Below, piece by piece: positions 1 to 13,200 of a stretch of DNA of 64,000 nt. The first letter of the stretch is position 1. Each line of letters starts with the position of its first letter. Below the pieces are notes generated by a model. It searched no databases. It saw only the letters and a list, made by a program, of their open reading frames with translations, and was not told the origin of the DNA. Source of the stretch: Casuarius casuarius (Eukaryota; Chordata; Aves; Casuariiformes; Casuariidae); NCBI GenBank assembly GCA_003342895.1, contig PTFA01000005.1, positions 3,283,988 through 3,347,987 of the forward strand, given 5' to 3'. A program made the translations under genes and the position numbers.

Positions 1-361
1 TTTCGCAAGGAATTTCTATGTAAATATTACATTTCTGCATAGTGCTATGTATCTATAGTAATTATGATGGTTTAAAGAAGTCTTGTGCATAATTTATGAG
101 TTACACTCCCCTTCCCACAAGTTTTGAATACCAAAGTAGTTTGTTACAGGTATACCCAGGCAGTCATGAAGAAGCTCATTTTTAATTCATGTGAATTCAT
201 ATGAATCCATAGCTAGTATTGCATAAAGTGACAGCTTTTAGTGCCAAGCATACAACAAGATGGTCTGGGGAGTATGCCTGCATGCTATATATGAAATCTG
301 GTAGCGGCTATGAAATTGCTGCACTGCTGAGTGCCTTACTGGAAGGCAAGTCATTCATCTG

Positions 362-420
362 CTGTTAGGACAGGATCATCCATCTTACAGATGAAGCAAG
401 GTCTAAGGAGTCATTGAATT
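362..420 (-). repeat. MIR-like SINE fragment (antisense)
   Basis: The + strand reads CATCTTACAGATGAAGCAAG followed by an AGGAGTCATTGA-like stretch. This resembles the reverse complement of the MIR/CORE-SINE segment (CCATTTTACAGATGAGGAAA...). It is short and diverged, so the match rests on remembered consensus and could be chance. Confidence 0.35.
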
Positions 421-2234
421 TTGATGGCTTTTTTCTAGAGAGGGTACCTCAGGATAAGAGGCTGGTTTGACGAATTTTAAGAAAACACATTTTTTCTGCA
501 TGATTGGGGTTTGCAGGAATGAATTTCAGGCAGTCCAAAGAGACCAGATATTCTCATTGTCCCTGAAATCCCCCTATGTGAGAACAGGAAAAATCGAGCT
601 TACAGTCATATAAACTATTCCAGCTGTTGTTTTGCCAGAGTGAAGGATTGCTGCCTTAAGCTGCACGTCCCATCTCCTTCCCCAGTGCTCACTGCCCTCG
701 ATTGCTCCTTAATGCAGTTCTGGAAAATGCATGTGAAAAGGGAGGTTTCCAGTCCTTAGTATGGTTCACAGACTTTTAGGAATATTGTGTGGAAAAGAGC
801 AATGAAAGGGATTCCTTTTTTATGGGCTCAGCAGGGAAATGAAGAAATAGGCTGTAAAGGAGAAAGGAAAGAAGGTGGGTCTGGAGGGGTAGGAGCATGC
901 TGTCTTTACAGCAGAGGAGGCACGTGGATCCTGAATTGATTTAAAAGTTATACCTTGAGCCTAAGCAATATTCAAGAAGCTATTTCCCTGTCTCCATTTT
1001 CATACCGGAATTGGAAACTACTCCTTTGCCTAGATCTGTATGTTTCTGGTGCTATGCGATGTAAAAAACAACTGTTTTTGAAACCTTTACATGATTCATC
1101 TGCTTCAGCTGTGTGTCCCTGAAGGCTAGGGCAGCTCAATATAGGCCAGCTGATAGTGCAAGAGCTGTGATGAAGGGTGTGCTTTGGCTCAGGGTCTGTT
1201 GATGTTTATTCTGGAGGTTTTTGCTGCTCCAGGAAGGTTAAAAAGAAATAAATAAACAATCCTGCCATGTTTGCAATAAAGAAGTGAGACAAACTAGCTC
1301 CCAGCTGCCTGCCTTGCTGCTCTGCTGGATTTCAGCCTCCCTATATGGAAGTGGCAAGGAGCCACACTTCAGAGTATTGGCTCATGTTGCAGGTGAAATA
1401 GGTTTACATTAATATCCCAGCATTGTGAATTTTTGCTGCCCCTTGTGGGGGAAGTTGCTGGGGCTGCTTGTGTACTTGTGCTGGGCTGCTTGGGCTTTTA
1501 AGACAGCAGTGCTGCTGTAGTGGCACCTGTGCTGTAAAGACCAATTTCTGTAGAAGAGAGGAAGTGGTACCCGTGGGAAGTGGCAGTCCTGGGTTTTACC
1601 TGCAGCTGGGTGAGTGTCAGAGCAGTGGGGGTTAGGTGGGTGGGATGCATGTGGAGCAGCCTGCTGAGTGCCTGACTGGGGAGCCTTTCTGGGGCTGGGC
1701 CTCATGTTCCTTCACTGTGGGAGGAAATTTTGCATTTTTATCAGTGTGTAGGGATTTGTCTGGGTTTGTGCCACTTCCAGGGTGGTTAGAAATAGTGCTG
1801 TGGCAAGCTGCAGGAGCATGGCAACTGCCTAGCTGTGCAAAGTGCTTCTGTTTGCTGTGTAACTGTATGAAATCTGCTGCTTTGCTGATATGTCCTGAAA
1901 TGCATCAGAATCTTCTTAGTCATGTTTGGGTAAATAATGTTTCATGTAATGCTCTTTCTTCTTTTTTTTTCCCTCAACTTTTTGTAGCTTAGCTGTAGGA
2001 ATGTAACTGAGGCTGTAACTGAGCTTGTGGAGCCCTTTCTCTTGAGGGTGCGTGAGAAACTGTGAACTCAGTATGATTTTCATATTTAACAGCGAGTATT
2101 TCAAAGTGATGTTTAGGAAAGTCTTCAGCTTTTTCTTTTTTCTTGGTAACTCAAGCATATTTGCTGTTGCTCTACCATAAAACTATAAGCATGGAATCCT
2201 AAATTTTTTTTTTTCCCCCTCTATGCTCCTTTTT

Positions 2235-2252
2235 GGGGGGAGGGAGGGAGGG
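2235..2252 (+). other. G-quadruplex-type G tract
   Basis: The sequence GGGGGGAGGGAGGGAGGG has four G-runs of at least three separated by single A residues, which meets the usual G-quadruplex rule. It lies just after a T/C-rich tract (2204-2234), so the local strand asymmetry is strong. No gene is adjacent. Confidence 0.75.
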
Positions 2253-2535
2253 AAAGAGAGGTGCAGTGGAAGAGAATGAAAGCACTTGATAATTCAGCAC
2301 AAAATTGGGCCTTTATTAGTTTGGCTGCAGTGTCAATGGCTTGCACTGGCTAACGAAGTGTCAAATGTGGTAGAGCTGAGACTTCCCTATTTGTTGGCTG
2401 ATAATTTACTGGGTGATATTTTCTGTGTCAGACTGTTAATTTGAACATTCGTAGCCCTTTTCACAAGGCTGAATGTATGAAGCCAAATATTTTGATGGAC
2501 CCATGTTCCCTGTTTGCTTTTCTTCTGCATGGGGN

Positions 2536-2571
2536 GTGTGTGTGTGTATATATATTAAAAAAAAAAAAAAA
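2536..2571. repeat. Compound microsatellite (GT)n(TA)n plus poly-A
   Basis: About six GT units run into TATATATA and then a 15-nt A-run at 2557-2571. An N at 2535 marks an unresolved base at the repeat edge. Confidence 0.9.
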
Positions 2572-4789
2572 TTCTTGTCCTAATCCCATAGATGAGACTC
2601 TTCTATTCCATCAGGTGCTTGATGAGCTGATCAAAGAGGCTATCCATAGGTTTAGTGTTATGTACCTCTTGGCTGAATGAAGAGCTGGAAGCAGCTTTTG
2701 CGGTTCATTATGGATGTATAAGAGGGTTAAAATACTTCAGGATGAAAAGTCTGTTGAAGTCATAAACTAGTTTTGTTGNTTTTGTTTTAACTGCTTTATG
2801 TATGGCATTATTACATTTTTCTTCCATCTAGCTGCATTTAATAGATCTGTAAGGCTTGCTTCAAGAGCAGTGTAGGCTGTTGGGGTTGTGATGGTTTCTA
2901 CAAAAGGAAAAAAAGGTGGATGCTTACAAATATTTGGAAAGTGATTGCCCAAATGCAAAACTCTGCAATGGTGTCTGTGATTAAATGTAGAATATGCTTA
3001 ACAGACTTTTGTGCAGTCATTGACACANTTATTAAAAAATTAATCATTGATAAAACAGGATATTCTTCATGGAAGTGATACTACCAGGCTATGCCTTTGC
3101 CTCAATGAAAGCTGTTTTTCGGACCAGTCTATAGCAAAGCTTGAAACCTGAGTCCTGCTCTTACTACTCACTTACATGCACTAAAAACCAAAGCTTTCAT
3201 GGTATGCCTCAAACAGCTAAAAGAAACCTAAAGTGCAGCTGATATTCCAAATAGTTATTTTGTTTAGATTTTGAAAAATTTTTTTTTGTTTTTTTTTGTT
3301 TTGTTTTTTTAAAATCCTGGTGGCTTGAATTGAATAAAAAGTCATCCTGTTTTTCACTTCTGTTACTACAGGTTTTTCTGATCACTAGTTAGAAGGAATC
3401 ATAGAATTAAAAGTTATTTTTTCCTTATTGAGGAATTGTTAGTATTTCAGGATTGTTTACTGCATTGCCCGATGCCTGCCTGCTGCCAACTTACCATCCG
3501 TCAAAAAAGCAAAATTAAATTTGTAGCTTGAAAGGACTCGATGAAAAGAATGTGGATTTGGACTGTTTTTTGCTTGTGTTTTGTTTTCCTTAGTGGTAGC
3601 TGTATTCCAAAGCTCAGGGACTAGAATTAAAGGAGACCTCCCTGCATAAACGTGGAGATGTGCCCCACAGTATCAGACATGCTGTGGCTGTAACAGAACT
3701 GTCTTAAATAGAGAACAGTAATTCTCAGATTTTAGACCCTGATTCACTTTGTGTGTGTCTGTGTGGTTTTTCTTTTTATCTGCAGAAGTTATTTAGCATG
3801 TCCTTTTTCAAACTTGCAATGTGCTGTATCTGACATGTAAAAGATCTCTAATGATCACATTTTTCTTATTTAGATTTAAATCCCAGATAATTGCTGGGGT
3901 GTATGTGTTATCTGTCCTTATTTCCTGTTATGTTGCTTTTCTCTCTTAATTTCTTGTTTGTCAGTGGCTCTGTCATCTTTTTGTGGTTATTAGGCTCTTC
4001 TCTCCCAAGTATATGGGGTATACTTCTGGAAAACTGCATCATGCACAGCTGTCTAGACTCTTAAAATATTTCTTTGGCGTACATTCAGAGACTGTTTTAT
4101 TGGCAGATAAATTTATAGGATTACTTTAGGAATAGCTAGTGAGTAAATGTTTTCTATATACATAAAGACATTTAAAATTTAGGATTATGTTAAGGTTTAT
4201 AAGTGTTTTTTTTAATAGCAATTAGTTATTTCACTAAGGCTAGAAACATCAAGGAGGAAAAAATGAAAATGATCAGAATTTCCTGTAGTTCTCTCTTGCT
4301 GGGTTTTTCTGGTTAGTTTAAGGCGGGGGGGAGGAATCTTGTCTGGCAGTTAAGCTAGAAATCTAAGCTACAGTGATAGCTCATAAGAAGATGAGCTGTC
4401 ACATTGCAACATTATTATAGATTACTGCTGTGATTTTTTTCATAAGAAAGCACTTTCTTTTCACTCTACTCTGCTACACACGTTAAATATTGAAGTCTGT
4501 CATTGGAAAAGAGTCAAATTGTACAACAGTAAAGTATTATTTTTGCTTTAAAGGGTAAGATGAATTCACCTTGCACATTTGAGAGAGACACTGTGTAAAC
4601 CTCCATAAAGAATCTCATTGTCTTCCTTTCAGTTCTTTTCACAGAGCTTTTCTTGGTCTACAGAAACCCCAATGCTGTTTGATGAACAGTATGTCTAACA
4701 TACCAGCAATCAGTTCTGACAAAAAAATGTCTGGTTGTTTCCCTTTGGTTCCCCTGATTTTATTTATTGGTGTCTCTCTACTATTTCTT

Positions 4790-4970
4790 CTTTTAGACTG
4801 TAAAGTTCCTGGAGCAGGGGACTGTCCTTTCACTCTGAAGAACACCTAGCCCAGTGGGATCCTGTGCATTGACTAAAAATAATAATGGGGATGAAAGTCC
4901 TAGGTTCACTGAAGTCAAAGGCTAACCTCCTGCTGACTTGAATCAGGCTGGGGTTTCATTCTCAGCCTCT
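4790..4970 (+). repeat. Ancient amniote interspersed repeat (L2/MIR-like tail)
   Basis: Reads TTAGACTGTAAAGTTCCTGG, then AGCAGGGGACTGTC, then CACCTAGCCCAGTGGGATCC, and ends near AATAATAATGG. This is the pattern of the old amniote repeat tail 'TTAGATTGTAAGCTC..GGGCAGGGACTGTC..CACCTAGCACAATGGGG..AATAATAAT'. A CACTGAAGTCAAAGG motif follows at 4908. The family name is not certain, but the order of motifs is convincing. Confidence 0.6.
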
Positions 4971-5869
4971 GAGAGTAACTGAGTACTGATTCTCATTTTT
5001 GCCTTTGAAAGTTTGGATCATCCCTCTGACCTTCTGCCACCCGAGCATTGAGCAGCTGGGCTTCTGGGCTCGCTCTGTACCTGGCAGAGGGAGAGGGACA
5101 GGCTGGCAGGCTGCAGAAGGGCCCTTCTGGACATCCCCCACAAACAGGACCTAGTGGCTGGTTTAGATTTAACACCAAACTGTTAGATGGCTTGATGCTA
5201 GGGAAGATATATCCCATCCAAATGCTTACAACTGCCCTTGTCGGATTTGCTTTAGGCTGGATGAATAAATTCAGTTTATTTAAGGCTGAAAAGCACTGAG
5301 GGTTTCTCTAATCTTGACCTCCTGAGTAACAGCTGACATCTAACTATCCTGTTAGCTCTGCACTGAACACCCCAGTTTGTTTTAGCTTATGGGCGTCTTC
5401 TGGAAAAGGTATTCAGCCTGGGTGTGAAGATGTCAAGAGATGGGCTCTACCTTGGCAATAGGTTTTAATGCTTAATTTCTCAGATATCTAAAAATCTGTA
5501 CCTATATTCAGTTTTGAATTTTTTTAATCCCAGCTGGGTGGGGGTGTGGTAAGCTTTTCCCTGCTTCGGGGGGCGGGGGGGTGTGGAAGCTCTAAAGACC
5601 TGGCAATTTCTGCTTGATGTGATTTTTAGATGCCATAATCAAGTCACCTGGCCATTGCCAGTCATGTGCTAAACAGAGTGAGCTCCTTACTACTTTCAGC
5701 ATTGAGTTTTTATATCACCCTGAGATGATTTTGTAATTCTCTGCATCCTGATTTTCACTGTCTCCTAAAGGAAACTGGATATTGGAGCTCTCGGTTAATC
5801 CAGTATCTGTAGAGCTAACACCTTACTTGGAGAGAAAAATCATTTCTGTGCTCCTTGATTCCTTTTCAT
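4971..5869. other. Non-coding, nothing recognised
   Basis: Includes overlapping short frames on both strands at 4993-5299 that have no domain or splice support. G-rich runs occur at 5533-5586. No repeat family is identified. Confidence 0.6.
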
Positions 5870-6020
5870 GCATCTGAGGATTGCATTTGCTCTTTTCTGA
5901 CATAGAAACATACTGGGAATTGCACTGAATTGCTCATCCTCTGTGATGCCTAATTTCTTTTGAGGGCTCTTGTAGTTGCCAACATTATTGATAAAAATAC
6001 TGAATAGCGTCAAACCTGGC
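5870..6020 (-). mobile_element. CR1/L2-type LINE reverse-transcriptase scrap (antisense)
   Basis: On the minus strand the stretch at about 5970-6010 reads as F-S-I-F-I-N-N. This fits the LINE reverse-transcriptase motif 'F-N-I-F-I-N-D' that precedes the ADD catalytic motif. The adjoining + strand text (GCATTTGCTCTTTTCTGACA, then ACTGGGAATTGCACTG) fits the antisense of the following CR1 coding region as I remember it. The fragment is heavily mutated, and a 17-nt A-run abuts it at 6029-6045. Confidence 0.45.
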
Positions 6021-6045
6021 CTCTAATTAAAAAAAAAAAAAAAAA

Positions 6046-6834
6046 CTTTCTGTGCATTACATCTCTACAGTCTTATCTTCAACAGAAATTGGTGGCAGAG
6101 GCTTAATTAAAATGCATATTTGACCCTGTGTTTAATCATCTCTCCTGTATTTCAGAATATCTGCCTGTAGATATACAACTTTATCTGAATAAAGCTGTAA
6201 AATTAAGGAAAGATAAAGACTTTGACAAATTCTGTGAATTTTAAATTACTCTTCAAAAGAAATAGGAAAAAAAAACTGCAAAATAATTTGAATTGGAGCC
6301 TTATCTGTTACGAATCAAGTCTGCACAAGTTGAAAATCATGGTACTTACATGTGCAATTTAAGCACTTGTGTATAATGTGCAAAACAGCTGTTTTCTGTT
6401 AAGGGATCTGAGGAGAAATAAATTGCAGCAAGACTTGCATTATATTTACATTGAATTACTTCACCTTGAAGCCTCAGCATTTAACTGCTAATTTCTTAGA
6501 GTGCAGTGTAGCCTTTACTCTTCNTTAACCTCACCTGAACAGCCTAGAGTAGCCAGCTTCAAATAAAAATTAAAGTAAGGTAACTAAGGTGATCAGCTGG
6601 ACATTATGAGATTCTGAGAGAAGAGCCTTTATGAATGTTACTGCTAGGTAATAACCTGTCGTTATACGCTTTACCTAGTCTGTCTTGGAGAAAAACCTCA
6701 GGACCTCTTCTGCAGATAGGTATCATGATGTGCAAATAAAAAATGCAAGCTAACTGCTGTTGAAAATGCACCTTTCTACTTGTGAAGGCCCAGCCTGAGT
6801 GGTGGCACCTCTCTTGGCAGCACATGCTTTTGGA
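6046..6834. other. Non-coding, nothing recognised
   Basis: AT-rich unique sequence without recognised repeats or credible exons. Confidence 0.6.
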
Positions 6835-7225
6835 GCCCTGCTCCCCAACTGATGGTGGTCCGATGTTGCGCTGGCTCCCGGTGGTGTAACGTCATTTCCA
6901 TGGCATGTTGGCTGCTGAGTGATGTAATCAGCATTGCTTCCCCACAGCTAAATATGTTTGATAGACCGCAGTGGTGAGGATGATGTAGCTGCTCTGCTGC
7001 TGCATTAGCTAAGTGATTGGGAGCTCAATATGGCTAATAATGCAGCTTTTCCGAGACTGAGCACATTATTGCTCTAATGTTGTGTAATCATCTCCTGGAG
7101 GAGATGCTGTCGCTGCTCTGCGCCTCACCTGGGATACATGAGCAGGATGTCAGCAGCATGACGGGGCTATTTCACCACTCTCTGCGTAGAGATTATCTAT
7201 TATGGGTCATGTGACTGGGAGGTCA
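6835..7225. promoter_or_regulatory. Candidate conserved non-coding element (enhancer-like)
   Basis: This block differs from its flanks. It lacks homopolymers and is dense in transcription-factor-like words: GTAACGTCATTT (CRE-like) near 6887, GTGATGTAATCAG near 6919, several TAAT/ATTA homeodomain cores (GGCTAATAATGCAG near 7031, GTGTAATCATC near 7082) and GGTCATGTGAC near 7204. No frame stays open across it. The appearance matches vertebrate developmental enhancers in gene deserts, but conservation cannot be tested from one sequence. Confidence 0.35.
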
Positions 7226-10200
7226 CCCATCTCTGCCATAGTTCAGCACATCTCCTTTTTTTGCACCTACCATTTCTTACTTGAAAAGGTATATATCATC
7301 ATCACTGTCATCTATTTTCTGTGTTACTGTGGACCTTGTGATTCTCAGTAACAGAGTAGGACCTTACTGATCTGGACATTGTGCAGGCACAGAACCAGAA
7401 GATGACCTCTTTCCCTGGCATCTGACCACTTTGCAGGGAATGAGCTGAGTGAAAGCTGCAGATGTAACTGGACTCAGGGTTCTTTTGTATGAAAACATTT
7501 AATTTTTGTTGAAGTACAGTTCTCAGTTCACAGTTTCTCTGATATTGCAAAGTATATGACTTAAAAGATAAGTGATATTTATTTGGGATCAAATTCAAAT
7601 ATACATTTGACTTTAGTAGCAGAATAAATATATTTAGATAGCACACAGATGTTAGGTTTGAAATTTTGTCGAAAAAGCTTTTTCACTTATTCAAAATGAC
7701 ATTTTCATTAAAATTTTACCACTTCTTCCCATCATTGTCTAGTTCTAGTCATACCGTTTGCTCCCAAGAATAGAGAGGTTTGGAAGGGAATCACACTTCA
7801 TTACAAGTTATGAGAAAGAAGTTTTTTCATGTTGTTTTGGAAACTTCATTGAAGTGTCCTTCCTTTAAGGAAGGAAGNTTAAGGAAGTTTGTATGCCGAA
7901 GGGTGTGGTGAATCTGTGACAGCAGCTCTGGTATACACAGAGAGGCTGAGAGAAGTCTCTTTACAAACAAATCCACCTTGGGTGCTGCACAGTGTGGTGC
8001 AGGAGGAAGAAGGATGGCAAATTCTTTTGTAGAGTTAGAGAACAGTTTCTCTAGGCTTGGAAGGCTTGTGACAGTCATCGCTGGCCAAAGTGTAAGTGTT
8101 CTTAAAGAAGTGGACAATAAATTTGTTCATGCTTTAGGAAATTCCCTTTCAGCCATGCTGAAGGGATAACAGTGCTGTTGTGCTTTCTGTTGAGAGACTG
8201 GCACAGAAAGGAAGAAATAATAATAGAGCCAAGGTCTGCAGTTTGGCTCGAGGGGAATTTGCACATGAGGTGTTTGGGACAGAACAATTAATTGGAAAGT
8301 GCTAAGAGTCCTTAGGGAAGATCTTCTCTAAGCAACTGTTTGCATGTGAGCAATTGCTTCCCTGCCTGAATTGCAAAATGGAGTGGAAGCAGAGCTAAAT
8401 CTGTATAATTCACTAGCCTATGATTCCTTTATTTATTGCTTTGGATACTAGTAGTTGTATACTCGGAAAGCTCAGGGAAGGAGTTTGGCTGGCAGCTGGC
8501 TAAGCCTTGCTACACTGAATCTTTTCTTGCTCTCGCTCTCTTTCTCTCCCCCACCCCTTCAAGGGAAGGTACTAGATTTAATGGTGTGTTAGGTCCTACC
8601 AATCCNATGGAATTTATAATCCACTGAAAAGAAGTGCTGCTGGTGTGCCTGGATGTCACTGCCACTGTGCATCACTCGGTGCTGATGTGAACAGTAAGAC
8701 CAGCAATCAATCTTTCCAAGATGTCAGATGTACTTAATAAAAGCAGGTTACATGTCTCTGGAGTGGCTAACCTTGCTGCTTTTGACAGCATAGTAAATTC
8801 AAATAGCAATGTTATTTGAATGTTATCCACTGAATGAGGGTAGAATTTAGCCCATGAATTTAAGAAGATACCTGCCTAATTTGATAACATACAGCGTGGG
8901 AACCCTGGTATGCTGTGATCTTTGCAGCTAATGAGCTTTGCAGTCAGGCTGGAGCAGTTTAAATCATGTAAACAAGATGTTGTGTGTGTGGGTGGTTTTT
9001 TTTTTTTTTTTAAAAATCTCAAATCTGTTATTGAATTAAAATTGCAGCGTAACTATAATGCCTCTTCTTATTGCTTGGTGATGATTATTTCTGCTAAAAC
9101 AAGATAAAATATGACTGTTTTGCTTCAGAAAGGATGTAAGTAGCTTAACTGAAAACTAATTAGTTGTTAGTTTCTGGGGTCATGCGCTGTTCATTGGTTA
9201 GAAATCTAATTGCTATTGTTTCTTTGCATTTCAGTCCCTTACTTCCCAGAGGTTGACTGTAAGTCATGCGGAGAGTAAATGTTTTAGCACTAGTAATTCC
9301 CTTTCTCTTCCCCAGAATACTGCACCATTTTCTTAATGTCTTTTGCAGGTGGCCATTGCTTGTATTTAGCTAAAATTAAAAAAATGTTAATGCTCTTAAA
9401 TACTCTTTTTGTGTATGTGTTTTCATGAAGCAGTTTGTATAACAAAGCATCAAAGCGTTTCTCTGATAACATAAACAGGAGACGTTTTGATAGATATCTA
9501 GCTCTTTCCTTGTGACAAAGGAGGCATCTTGAATTTGTAAACTAAGATCATCTCAAGTGGAAGTAGTATACTTCCAGTTTGGTTCAGCTGCACGTACAAT
9601 TGTTTTCACCTCTGTTCTTTAAAGGTTTCACAAAACTTGAGAATATTCTGATTCAGTTTTCATTCTGGGAGATGTAATGGTTCCCCAATACTAACAAGCA
9701 ATTTACTGTAATGTTCTTAAAATAATATGGTTATTTCAGTGGTTAATGGCAATGCACAATATATTACAGCAATAATACTAGGCAGTATGATTTTTTTTCT
9801 GCAGTTTCAGTATTTTTATTTGAAGAAGAGTGATACTTTTGGAGCTAGCAGTTCAATTCTGCAGAACACGAGCTTTTTTCAAAAGTGTCTCATAAAAACC
9901 CTAAAAGTGTAAATGCAGCAATAATCTAGATCTGNTCTGTATAAATGCCCACTGTTTCACCTATAGCATGAAGTAATTCATTGGACAGATAAGATGAACA
10001 GCATTCCAGACTCCTGCAGAAACCAACTTGTTCTTAGTCGTTGAGTAAACTTAGGACAGCCAGTGTCTGTGGTCCAGAGCATTGATAGACAGCAGGGAGC
10101 ACAGGCTACCCAGAAAAAGCTAAACTCCAAAGGCCTGTTCAGAGGTACCAGGGCCAGGGGTGGGTGAGTAGAGGTGGAGGAAGCTCACATGGGCTTTTGA

Positions 10201-13200
10201 TAAAGGATTTCCCTTCTTGAGCGCTGTTTCCCCTGTGACCAGAAGCAGATCCCCGACTGGTATCCACAAGCCATCGTGCTGCTAGATATCACAACTGCTA
10301 TTGAAAAACCTGGTTGTGCAAGGTGNTGTGCCCCTTCTGAAAGGTGCTGAGTTCCTTTGCTGTACAATGACAGTGATCGGTGTTATGGTCCCTGTGAGGC
10401 TCTTGGAAAGCGTCGCTATCAATTGTGTTGAGCATTTTTCCTTCTTAGTCTTGTCTGTACAGGCATGTTCTTATTTTGAGTGGTATTGACAGCCTCTTCT
10501 CCAGTGCAGTTTAAGCTCCCTACTCAGAAGCTTAAAATGCAAATTTTCTGCCATTTTTTGTTCATGTTGGAAACTGTGGGTGAGATCATAGCTTCTGATT
10601 CATTCCCGTTACCTTGCTCTGACGGTGTGCCCTCTGGAATATTACTCTTAGGCTGCTCTAAGTTATGTTAAGGTCTGACCTCAGCTGAGGATGAGGAAGC
10701 CAAAAACATTGGCTTAGATGTGCCTTCTCTTCAGGGTCCCATTCCCAATAATCGTTAGTAGGTAGTTCAGCCAGGCTCCAATAGGACTTAAGGAGTATAA
10801 CTCAAACAGCCCAGGCTGTGCTGAGNCATTTGGCTAGCAGGCTGACCACAAACAAAAGGGAAATAGGCATCTGAAATTATAGCTGCAGATAATTACCTAA
10901 TATAGAAATGCTTTTCTCTGGGTCTTATCTTTTTCTTTTTCTTTTTTTTTTCTTTTTATTCTTTGAGTAATGATAAAGGAGCTGTTTGATTATGTCTTCC
11001 AAGTGTAGTTAGTATTATTATCATTAATATTATTTTAGTTAATACCTCAAAAATGGCAATTCTGCAGGCAGGATCATAATAGATTGTTGATGGTTTGGGA
11101 AGAGCAATTGACTGAATCTGAATTTCTAGATCATTAGCTCAGCTCAAGTCAGAGGACATCTAAAGCATACTGCTTCCACAAGCAGTAATTAATTCCTTTC
11201 CAGCAGCTCTTGGATGTTTGTTTATTCTATATGATATGCAGGCATTTTTATTTACTGTTCCATCAGTTTAAACACTGAAGTCAGGCAGAGACAGAAGGTG
11301 ACAATGGAAGGCAATTTTATTATTATTTCATAAAGCAAATTTGTTTTTTTTTTCCACCCTTTGTATGGAAAAAATGTTACTTATCTAGTATGATGTGAAG
11401 TACAGAACTTGGTTATTTGCCAGATTTTCATAGTCATGGCTAATGTGACTACTACTTGCTAAACAAAACTGCTATGAGCTTACTCTTGCTATCACACTGT
11501 GACAAAGTGCATTCTGTGGTATTGCCAAAATGTCCATGTAGTATTGTAAGCTGTTATAGTAAGTTCTGTTGGGACTATCTATCTGCTTAAAGGTTGGCTT
11601 TTGTTTAAATCGGTGTTGAATATACTGGAGGCAGAATATACACAAATATGGAAATAAAGTATTAAAGCAACTGCATGTGAAAAAGCATACTATAAATTAT
11701 TCAAAGCAGACTGTGGAGCAAGTGGAGCCTCCTACTCTGCAATGTTGAGTCAAAAAATGGATCAAGCACAGGTATGTGTGTGGGGTGGGGAATCTATACT
11801 AGCAGGTATGTGTAGAGCTNAAGGCCCAACTGTCCTTCCTTCAGGCTTCAATCAGAATCAGTTTTTTTTTTTAACCTGTGAAGACTGGACACTGTCATGA
11901 TCATGCAGGTGGGAATCTTTGACAGTACTAGAAATGCCTGTGTTTGAGGCTAGGCAGTGACTCTGTTTTGAGTGGTGGCATGAAATCAAGTCGAATGGAA
12001 GGTAACAGGACTGAATGAGGAATGCTCGAACTGGTTTATAGGCTTTCCCTTAATCGGGACAGATCATAAAGATGCTAATCTCTGTTTATTTATGTTAGTA
12101 ATGTTGTATCATTGCGAGGCTGAAAGTCCTCACATGTCTATGTAAAGGAGAACCCTTGTAATGCTTATGTTAAGAAGACCTAATGGGAATCTGAATGCTT
12201 GAGATCTGAGTTCAGATTTGTTGTGGGAAAGCCAGAATCCGTAACAGCTGTTCTTGAATTACAGTTTCTCCTTCTATCAGGATATGGAAGAGATGAGAAA
12301 AAGATATGTGGAACTGTAACCCTCATTAGTTTAGGTCTCATCTCTCTGATAGCTTATCCCATACTGGGCACCTTTGAAAGTGTGGATGCTTTATTTCTGC
12401 AGCTAAAGAAAACAGGACAGAACTACTTTTTGACCACTCAGCGTGGTTTCTTAATTAACTGGTGTGTTGATGATAATTGCTTTGCATGAGGAAATCCCNC
12501 TCCTGAGGCATGGAAAGTAACACCCTCAGCAGTCCTGGTCCTGGCTGTGCACAGTGATTTGATCTGCCTTTCAGATGACTGACTTGCTGTGCTTTAGCAC
12601 AGGGGCTGCATGCAGTCTAGTTCTGCCCAGCTTACTGCTTTCCTGGGGATGCCCTAATAGGTCTGTTAGATACCTTTTGCATTAGAGAGGAGATGGTTCC
12701 TCCCTCTGAAAGTGATGGAGCATGCTCTGCTGTGCTTTCCCCCAAATTCNCACCCTGGTACAAGGCAGTATTTGCCAGACTCTGAGGTTCTGTGTTACTT
12801 TTTGCTGGTGATCATTTGCAATTGAGAGGTCCTGCTCTCCCCTGTCCTCTTTGAAAAGATTGCTGCTCCCACCAGTGTGCCAATTCAGCTGTTTCCATGG
12901 GCATGCTTTCAGGGAGGGTCTGCACAAAGATCTGGGTTTACGGACACTTCTCAGGGAAGGTGTTTTCTCTGATATAGGTTAGGACAGAGCCATCCAAACG
13001 GCTGAATCGGAGCAATGCTGGCAGCAGTGCTCCCTGGCAGAGCAAGGAGCTGGAGGGGGCACAGCTGCAGGCAGTGTCAGAGGCTTCTTCTGTCTGTTCA
13101 GTGATGGAAGGACAGAGATGTAGAAACACAGCCTTGTGCTCTTTGCTCACCTGGGAAAATAGCCTCACTCTTCTCCCCTTTTTCACTTGTTCCCTAAGAC

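Larger units (their letters stand above)
1..4789. other. Non-coding, AT-rich unique sequence
   Basis: No gene is recognised. Reading frames are short (under 120 codons), lack recognisable domains and overlap low-complexity DNA. Apart from the MIR-like scrap at 362-420, the G-tract at 2235-2252 and the microsatellite at 2536-2571, I see only scattered T-rich tracts, for example near 3280-3310. Confidence 0.7.

Noticed and set aside
3395..3412. AATCATAGAATTAAAAG, like the CR1 3'-terminal repeat
   Set aside because: Only one short match, and no adjoining CR1 body on either strand.
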